From Linum tenue (lineage: Eukaryota; Streptophyta; Magnoliopsida; Malpighiales; Linaceae): 64,000 bases of DNA. The number at the start of each line of letters is the position of its first letter. Position 1 is the first letter of the stretch. The position numbers and the translations under genes are program-made. A model generated the notes under the pieces. That model was not told the DNA's origin. It ran no database searches and saw only the letters and a list, made by a program, of their open reading frames with translations. Shown in pieces: positions 55,861 through 64,000 of the stretch. The stretch spans positions 26,262,492-26,326,491 of the forward strand of contig CAMGYJ010000002.1 of NCBI GenBank assembly GCA_946122785.1, read 5' to 3'.

Positions 55861-58800
55861 TCACCTGAAAGGGGAGCTACTCCCAGCCTGTGGCTTGATT
55901 AGAGAGTAGTAAACCCCTCTCTTCCCGAACGAGACGAGCTCGTTATGCGACCCTTTCTCCGCGACCTGCCCGTTCTTGATCACCGCAATGCAGTCCGATT
56001 TCTGTACTGTAGATAGCCGGTGAGCAACCACAACACTGGTCCTGCCAACCATCATCTTATCCAGTGCCTCCTGAACCAGCTTCTCTGAGACACTGTCAAG
56101 TGCACTCGTCGCTTCGTCGAGCAGCAGGATTGATGGGTTCTTCAGGATTGCCCTTGCAATGGCCACTCTTTGCTTCTGCCCTCCTGATAACTGCACACCT
56201 CTTTCTCCACAGTATGTATCATAGCCATCTTTCATTCCACTGTCAAAGTGGGGGAAAAGAGCAGTAAGTTTTTGTGTTGTCAATCACAAATAGTGCTTGC
56301 TTGATTGCTGATGAAGAAAAGGGTGTAGTAGTAAGGTTATTACCTGATGAATTCATGGGCATTGGCAAGAACAGCAGCCTTCTTGATCTCGGATTCTCGA
56401 GCATTTTCCCTACCGTATGCAATGTTCTCAGCAATCGTACCAGCAAACAATGTCGGCTCCTGACTGACCATTGCTATGTGACTCCTGAGCCATCTCAGGT
56501 TGTAGTTCTTCACATCCTGACCATCAATGAACACTGCCCCTTTCGATGGGTCGTAAAACCTCTCGATTAAGGCAAGCACCGTGGATTTCCCAGACCCACT
56601 CGGCCCAACCAAGGCAATCGTCTTCCCTGCATCCATCTTCAGGTTCAAACCCTTGAAGATCATCTGATCAGGCCTTGATGGGTATGCAAAGAAGACTTCT
56701 TTCAGCTCAACTTTCCCCCTAATGTCTTTTTTGCTCTCCGACACATACTGGCTGTCAGGATCGATCTCGGTCTTCCTGTCCAAGATCGACAGCACCGATT
56801 GAACCGCATTCCCACCTCGAGAAAGATCGTTCGTCATGCTTCCAGCTTCTGCAATTATGTATGCTGAGAAGAGCAGGATCAAGAAAGCTTGGAAAAGATG
56901 CTCTGGCGTTACAGACCCATCAATCAACAGCCTCCCACCGTACCAAAATGCCAATGCAGTAGATGCAGTGTTGAAGAACTGCGCGCTGAAGAGACCAAAA
57001 CCAGACAACCATGATTGCTTCATGCTCTCCTTCTTTGGTCCTCTCAATGTACCTTTAAACAGCCCCACTATCTTCCTCTGAGAAGAGAAGGCAGTGATCG
57101 TCCTGTGATTGATTACTGCCTCACTAGCTAGCTGGCTTCCTTCTTTCTGTGCCTTTTGAGACTTCTCCCCTAGGCTCTTCATCAACACACTCTTCGAATA
57201 GTACCCGCCTACAACGACAGGCTGGACCGCGATCAGGACGAGAGCTAGCTTCCACGACAGAGCCAGAGCAAGCGCGTAGGCGAAAATGGACCCGAAGAAT
57301 GCTTGCACCAGAAGTGATATCCGATCCCCAACCAAGGACCGCACCATGCTAGCCTCAGTAGCCAACCTCGAGCAGACCGCAGCGCTCGAGTTCTCGTCCT
57401 CGTCGAACCATCCTATCTCGAAGGTCATGAGCTTCTCCAGCAGCTTCTCACGAACCCTTTTTGTCAGCTTTTCGCCCATCACCGCGAAGCAGTAGTGCTG
57501 CACGAGGCCCGAGACGAAGTTGAGAGCTGCAATGCCTAGGAAGATGAAAGACAGGTTCCTCGATTTCTGCTTCATGACATCTTCATCGGTTCGAAAGTAG
57601 TTCGATATAAGCGAACCGACGCAGTAAGCGTTGATGGGTTGGACCGCACCGGACCCAATCGATGCCAAGCATCCGACCAGAGCTGTCCCCCATTCGGGTG
57701 CATTCATTTTCAACAACCTCCACTGTGATGGAGCAGAGGAACCAAATTGATCATAGTAATCTTCATTGTCGCTGTCATCAGGATCGTAGATCGAATACGC
57801 ATAGGGAGTGCCCACAGACATTGCAGGGCTGAAGGGGCTCGCCGGGCTAGCAGGGCTAAACCTGGGAGTCCCCGGTGCACTTGATAGTGGACTCGGTGCA
57901 GTCGACCTTGCACTTCCGATTCGGGGACTCGGTCCTGGGCTTTTCCTGTGGCGACGCTTGCTGTCAACTTTACGAGCGAACTCGTCGAATGCTTCGTTCT
58001 CTGCTGCTGCCTGCTGCAGTTTCACCATCTTTGAGTACTCTCCATCGTCAGATTTCGACATAAGCTCCTCGTGGGTACCGGATTCGACCACCTTGCCTTC
58101 ATGGAAGACCACGATGAGGTTGGCCGTTCGGATGGTGGAGAGGCGATGAGCGATGATGATGGTCGTCCTCCCCTTGGACGCCTGGTCGATTGCAGACTGG
58201 ACAACTCTTTCTGACTGCGTGTCTAGGGCGCTTGTCGCTTCGTCGAGGAGCAGGATTTTCGGCTCTCTGATGAGAGCTCTGGCTATGGCGATCCTCTGCT
58301 TCTGCCCTCCAGACATTTGGAATCCGAATTGGCCAACCTGAGAGAGAAATGAAGGAGGGAATGATCTCAATAAGAGATGAAAAAAGGAAAGGATGGAAAC
58401 ATTGTGACACAATTGGATGTATGGTCTGATGAATTATGAATTCAATTACCTGAGTTTCGTATCCATCGGGCAGTTTAACGATGAAATCGTGCGCATTTGC
58501 AGCTCGAGCAGCGTTCATGACGTCATCCATGGTGGATCCTTCCATTCCGAACATGATGTTCTCCTTTATCGATGTCGCGAAGAGGACCGGCTCCTGATTC
58601 ACCAGGCCCATTTGAGCTCTCAACCATTTCAGCTGGAGCTTCTTGATCTTGTGCCCGTCGAGGAGGATGTCGCCCTGAATCGGGTCGTAAAACCTCTGCA
58701 GCAAGGAAATGGTGGTAGATTTTCCTGAACCGCTGCCGCCAACGAGGCCAATCGTCTTGCCGGGAGGAATCCTGAGATTCAACCCTTGAAAGATTGGGGT

Positions 58801-60239
58801 GTCAGGCCTTGATGGGTAGCAGAAATGGACGTCGTTGAACACAATCTCTCCGCGGATGTGTGACAGAGCTTTCCCCTTCTTCTCCTCCGTGTCTATGTCG
58901 GGAGCTCGATCGATCATTTCGGAGATTCGAGTCGCTGCAAGTGTTGCTTCCGTGATGGATGACAGATTAGGAAGGCAACCCAGTACACTCCTGAAAAATG
59001 CAAGAAATGTCAACAAGCGAGAAACGAAGTGACCATAGAGAAAATTAGCTGAGAGGTTGTCTAACCATCATGACTTACAATCCTCCCATGATGACATTGA
59101 TTCCAGCTACAAAAATGGAGCCACCCTTCTCGTTCTTCTCCGTGACGAGAATCGTGCCAACCCAAGCTTGGAAAGCCCAGCCAACATAGATCATTCCCAT
59201 GCTTCCCATCAACAAACCCTTTGCAAAGCCTTGTTTGATCCCCAACTCCAGGGTAGTGTCAAGCGACTTGCTGAAACTCTCCAAGGTCTTCTGCTCCCCG
59301 ACGTACGAATACACCGTGCGGATCGAAGAGATGGCTTGTTCTGCAATCCCTCCAGCAACACCATACGAAGCAATCATCTTCATTATCACATCCAACATCA
59401 TCTTCCCGAATACGAGCCCCGGGACGATGAACAAGAAGGTCAGTGGCAGAGCAGCCAGTGCCAGCTTCCAAGAGAGAACGAAGGCGAAAATGAGGCAGGA
59501 GAGGAAGGTTGCTATGTACATCAGGCAGTTGGGAATCTGCAGGTGTAGAGGAAATTAAGATTCTGAGTCTCCAATTGAAGTAACAAAAGTGCAAACTATA
59601 TATGTGATCAATCACCTTGTCACATATTGCAACTTGAATCGAATTGGCATCACCGGATATGGTTGTGACGACTTGGAACGTGGTCGAACCGCCTTCCTGG
59701 GTGTCGAAGAAACCGACGTCTTGTCTCAAAACGGCCTTCAGGTACTGTGTTCTCATCTTGGAAGTCTGCCTCTCCGCAGTTCTGGTCCAACACATTCCTT
59801 CTGTTGTCATTCCAATCAACACTACGTTAGTGTGTTTTCTTGGAAAACAAGCAATTACCTGCTTAATCTAAAGAAGCATTCGGATTCATCAGTAAACTTA
59901 CCAACAAAAGCAGCAAGGCCAACAAATAGTGCTACATAGAGCAGCCTGAGAGAATACTGAAAAGTGAAAACCACAATGAAGAGAAAAATCAGATCAGCTC
60001 ATGAAGCCATGACCATGACACACCAGGACAAGATCATTCATTCACAGTACCTTATTCACAGTAGCATGATTGAGAACGATGTTCGGATTACCGAAATCAT
60101 TGATAACATCGCTGAGAACAAACATGGTTAGAGCGTACTGCATCCCATCTCCAATGCAACCCAGAACCCCAAAAGTCATCAGCAGCTTGTCTTTGCCATC
60201 TGCAAACCTGAACATTCCACCTTTCTGCTCTGTACTCAT
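55861..60239 (-). CDS. ABCB: ABCB (P-glycoprotein/MDR) transporter, seven exons, 1266 aa
   Basis: A full-size ABC exporter of the plant ABCB15-like group; such proteins move small molecules (hormones, lipids or secondary metabolites) across membranes using ATP. The substrate is unknown here. Exons: 60239-60051, 59956-59902, 59800-59616, 59536-59079, 58990-58450, 58337-56344, 56239-55861. All introns are GT-AG, and the sum is 3801 bp, an exact frame. It starts [20 protein letters not shown]. Order: membrane domain 1 (exons 1-5), ATP-binding domain 1 with [12 protein letters not shown] (about residues 380-390), MSGGQKQR (about 485) and [11 protein letters not shown] (about 505); a proline/serine-rich linker (about 590-650); membrane domain 2; ATP-binding domain 2 with [12 protein letters not shown] (about 1050-1060), LSGGQKQR (about 1160) and [11 protein letters not shown]. 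All ATPase motifs are present. Gene structure equals that of 29318-33951. Confidence 0.93.
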
Positions 60240-62789
60240 TGTTACTTCCCCTATGCAGCTCCTAGCTAGATTCTAGGAGTTTAGACCAGAGAAAAAGGAA
60301 GAGGAAGGAAGTTTTGGGGAAGTGATGACCAAGTTCATTGGTCTGATAACAATGATGTGAAGTTGCTTATATTGTGTGTAGACCGGGCCATAATAGGACC
60401 AAGGAGGAACAATTTAGCAGGCCGTCTGTGATGCTTAGGTGTCACTTGTTTGCAGTTAGAGCCAATGAGATCAAACTTATGGCCGGCACCAACTTCTAAT
60501 TTTTATATGTTATCGATTTACCTTGCTGTAGAATCCATGGATAAGAACGGCTGATGATGCCGATGGAGGAGTTACCAAAACCATTCTGTTTCTCTCCAGT
60601 GGTTTTAGCCTTTCAGGGTTTTCTCCGTCGTCTTTTAGCTTCATCGGAATCAATGAAATGGTTGCGAAGCCATACCGAAAACTTGACATTGCTAATTCAT
60701 CGATTGAAACACAATATGTTGTGTTTCTTTCAGCAAAAGAAGCAGAATGAAGGCAGGTCCAAATACCTTGATGTAATTGGGTTTGCTAATGAAAGTAGCT
60801 GGTCGGTCTACTTTATGTGTAGGCGACTTTAAGGTCTCATGTTCAAATAGCGCTATAACTATATGTGGAGTGACTAGGATGACTGTGGGGTTCTTATAGT
60901 AGCATCTTAGATGAGAGGAGTTTTTTCACCCTGCTTGCTGGATGGTCAGGTCTTCGTGCTAGCCTTCCATTAGCCCATTCCTGACCATTAGCGATCAGGT
61001 TGTATCGCGTCAACATTCCCGGAATTTACACGAGGATAATATCACTCAAGTGAACCCTTGGGTGGCACTAATCCGTGGGATCTCTGAAAATCGGATTTGC
61101 CCTCGAATGACAATATCACTCAAATGTTATCCATACTCCATTAAGGAATTCTTTCTCATATTTTTTTTTAACTTGATGTGACGAATATGAATGTTATAAT
61201 CTCAGAATGAATAAGTAGCGTTCACCTCAAGAACTATTGTTCTTCTTTTTCACTTGGGCTGGTTCAATTTAGAGTTATAATACCAAACTATCTAGGATGG
61301 AACATAAATTAGAAAATATTTAGCTCGCAAATATTAGAAGAAATTATATTAAGGGGGCATTTTTCACTTTTTTATGGGTTTTCAACATTTTCAATTTGAT
61401 TATGATGTCGAGAATTTCCAAGTTAATAAATTTAATTTTTTAAAATTGTTTATGCAATTGGTAAGTTAATTCCGAAGTGTTTGATTTCATGTAATTTGGA
61501 GGGTGAAATTTGCAATTACATTTTCTGAGTTGCTAATATGTTGGGAAAATAAGGGAAAGTTTCCCTGTGTATAAGTGTTTATCTGACTTCATTAGTATGA
61601 GATTTTTTTTGTTTAGAACCCTTGTCATTTGTCAATAACAAAATTGTGCAAGCTTCACCTAAAGAAGACTATATCATTCTAATATGGAGTGTTCGACCGG
61701 TGTCTAAAGTATGACGTTCACAAATACATTATTTTTTCTGCACTTTTGATGTATTTGTTCCGCTGTGCAATTACAATTAAACATACCGTTTTCAATTGCA
61801 TCAAAATGATGCAATCTCAAATAATGCTTGGCAACATATGTAATTGGAAACACTTTTTTAGAAAAGTGAGTCTCATATATTATATTGTTTCTCTAAAGAA
61901 AACTTGTTGACATGATTTTCATCACATATTTATTTAAATAAATAATACTTTAAGAAATACATTTCACACATTAAAATATATTTAATACAACATTAATTCA
62001 AAATATACCTAGTCAAAAGCACGTAAAGTGAAATCATGGAATGACAGGTGGGTGGTGTTGTAAAAATTACGTTCAGACATTCTTCACTTCTTTAGACAAA
62101 TCTATGCCTGTCCAAGAGAGTCCAGGTAGTTCTCTCCCGCCGGCAGCCGGCATTTTTATTTTATTTGTGAGATTGTGCCGGCGGTGTGTATGACCGGTGA
62201 CCTCCCGGTATCCATTAGGTATAGCAGTGGCCAGCAATCGTGCAGTGAATCGGTAGTAAGCTTACAAATGTCGTCTTTCCAGCTGAATATGTAAACGCGT
62301 CTGTCTGCCGATGGATTGGACAGCAACTTGTCTGTTTGGCTCTCTTGATAAACCAGAAAAAGAAAAGGTTGCTCACATACAACCACACCACATATGACTA
62401 GCTAGTTGAATATTCATTTTTCAAATTTGGAATCAATTTGGTGTTCTATTTACAAAATTATTTCAATGCTCTCAATGTTCACTACCGTTGAATTCTTTGT
62501 AGATGAATATTGTGCAATCCTGTTCAAGCCCAAGCAAACATACCAAACTATACAAGAAGGCTTGCATGTCTCTGTTGGAACAGGGATTCAAACCTGGGTT
62601 GCTGGAGTTGTAGCATTAAAAGTCCGAATTCAAATGTTTGAGTTGTTGTCGTGGTTCATTTGTATTTGCCGATTACCTGACTTTGTGTCTTACTAGCAAA
62701 AGCTTGCTCGCTATCGATTCGAGTATCAGAAAAATAAAAAACTTAAAAAGAAATAGTTTTAATGTTGACCCAAAAGTGAAAGTAATTTT
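60240..62789. other. intergenic, upstream of the intact ABCB gene
   Basis: The first 130 bp should hold the promoter; AATATAAG on the minus strand at about 60,367 is a possible TATA word. A short open frame at 60,554-60,832 (plus) matches nothing I know. From 61,000 on the DNA is AT-rich with no recognised gene or repeat. GATTCAAACCTGGG at about 62,588 is a reversed B-box-like word without a convincing A box. Confidence 0.45.
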
Positions 62790-63167
62790 GGGGTCGTTTG
62801 GTTTTGGTGATAGTTAAATTGATGCATTGTTATCAATGCATGTATATAAGAAAATTGGTGTATTGTAGTTTGCATCGTTTGGTTTATGTGATAATGATTC
62901 AAATATTGTAATAAGTTATATTACTTTTTGGATGAAATGTCACTTTTGCCTTTTGTTGGAAAAAAAAAACAAAACCTAACAATCTCTGCCAAACAATCTC
63001 AGCCAAAACTTGAGATTTAACTATCACTCATTTTGAGTGATAGTTTGTGTCAAATCAAGCAAACAATGCATGTATTTTTTGTGCATAAAATTAAAAAAGA
63101 CGATGCATTGTGGACAATGCGTGTATTGTAACTATCCCAACCAAACTATCACCAAAACCAAATGACA
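62790..63167. mobile_element. MITE-like palindromic element, about 378 bp
   Basis: The left end reads GGGGTCGTTTGGTTTTGGTG then ATAGTT; the right end, reversed, reads GTCATTTGGTTTTGGTGATAGTT. ATGCATTG/CAATGCAT words recur symmetrically inside, so the element could fold into a long hairpin. Termini resemble Tourist-type elements. Target duplication could not be fixed. Confidence 0.65.
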
Positions 63168-64000
63168 TTATTTCATTCTTTTCATAGGTTTGTTATTTAC
63201 AATAGCATATGGTCGATGAACTTGTATAAGGTAGAAGGATCGTCGAATAGATTATCTATGTTTAAACTTATTTCACGACACTATTGTTTGCTAGTAGTTG
63301 ATTCTGTTGTTACTTTTGCAAAATAGAGCAGCTTCTCGGGATTTTTTTTTCAAGAACTATTAAAAAAAAAAGTTATGTGTTTAGCTAAAAAACAATCAGA
63401 ATTACTTTCTAATATAAGAGATAATGTAAAATGAGTAAAACAAATATTTCTAACATAAAATATGAATATAAATTCTAAAAACAAAAAAGTATTTAAAATG
63501 GATCACGTTAGATTTATTTCATATTAAATAATAGTTTATTTTTTTATAATGATATAAATGAAAAAAAATTAAGTTTTCTAGAAGAAAGAATAATATATGG
63601 TGACAATTTTGTATTTTCAAATCGGAGCTTCTGCTTTTAAGTTACAAAAAACTTAAACTTTTTAAAAAAGTGAAACTTTAGAGGTGTTTGGCTCGGCTTC
63701 AACTTTTGAAACATAAAATTCTAAAATTCGGGACAAACATAGTTGTACTCTTTTGCCTTTTTTTGTGTTTGAGGTAATCGTGGTTCTCATTTATGAATTT
63801 TTGGACGGATTGCAGGTTTAAGGAGGTTCAACTTGCATTAATTAGGTCAAATTAGGTTGGATACTCATGGATTTGAGTTCAATTGTCTTACTCAAACAAA
63901 AGGAAAAAGCGAAATGAAAAATACTAAAGCTAAAACTCGCTACTGACTCAAAACTCGTCAACACCAGGGGCAACTCGCTTTGACCTGGTTGTGCCAAGTT
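63168..64000. other. AT-rich stretch to the window end, no gene seen
   Basis: No coding sequence or clear repeat recognised. AGAGGTGTTTGGCTCGGCTTC at 63,681 looks like one end of another MITE without a partner in view. Confidence 0.5.

Noticed and set aside
57149..58149. Plus-strand frames opposite ABCB exon 6
   Set aside because: Antisense shadows; the minus strand has the full transporter domains.
60554..60832. 92-residue plus-strand frame upstream of the intact ABCB gene
   Set aside because: No recognisable domain, no splice or leader context; treated as chance.

Overview
This window is nuclear DNA of a flowering plant, probably a eudicot; the species cannot be fixed from sequence alone. 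The evidence is GT-AG introns, plant ABCB transporters, a citrate-binding-protein-like gene, and dense nested plant transposons (Tat-type Ty3/gypsy, copia, TRIM, LINE, CACTA, hAT, Tourist/Harbinger, Helitron and Mutator). I could identify only three host-type loci, all on the minus strand: a decayed citrate-binding-protein-like gene (26990-27765), an ABCB (P-glycoprotein) gene with a one-base frameshift (29318-33951), and an apparently intact ABCB paralogue (55861-60239). The two ABCB genes share the same seven-exon layout, so they look like a tandem duplication now separated by about 22 kb of transposons.

Left third (1-25.6 kb). A hAT-like remnant, a minus-strand copia fragment with primer-binding site, and a decayed LINE ending at a GA microsatellite come first. 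Next is one very large Tat-lineage Ty3/gypsy element, 5033-25596, flanked by the 5-bp duplication AATAT. Its 5' LTR is split by a 2.4-kb CACTA-like element. Its interior holds decayed gag, protease, reverse transcriptase, RNase H, a second RNase H and integrase, then a long non-coding tail with an 848-bp hAT element (8-bp duplication) and a Helitron 3' end.

Middle (25.6-47.9 kb). A TRIM with three short LTRs and two internal domains (duplication GTTGG) sits downstream of the citrate-binding-protein pseudogene. After the first ABCB gene comes a transposon island: an inverted-repeat-bounded element with a FAR1-like fragment and two tandem-repeat arrays; a Mutator element inserted at the edge of a hAT element; a Pack-MULE with a phosphoglycolate-phosphatase fragment (intron kept) and a probable PAM68-like fragment; a second hAT copy inside an RNase H relic; and a candidate Helitron containing a Tourist-like MITE.

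Right (47.9-64 kb). A 7447-bp Mutator-like element (47954-55400) has long terminal inverted repeats and a perfect 9-bp duplication, CAATGTAAC. It carries two convergent genes: a plant mobile domain (PMD) gene with an open six-exon frame of 579 codons, and a MuDR-type transposase broken by one stop and one frameshift. Both genes carry copies of the same about 162-bp sequence in an intron, in the same orientation relative to transcription. This element is the most interesting system in the window. The intact ABCB gene follows, then AT-rich intergenic DNA with a MITE-like palindrome.

Exon borders and element ends were read by eye from splice consensus, frame continuity, terminal repeats and target-site duplications. 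Several of the single-base frameshifts could be assembly errors.
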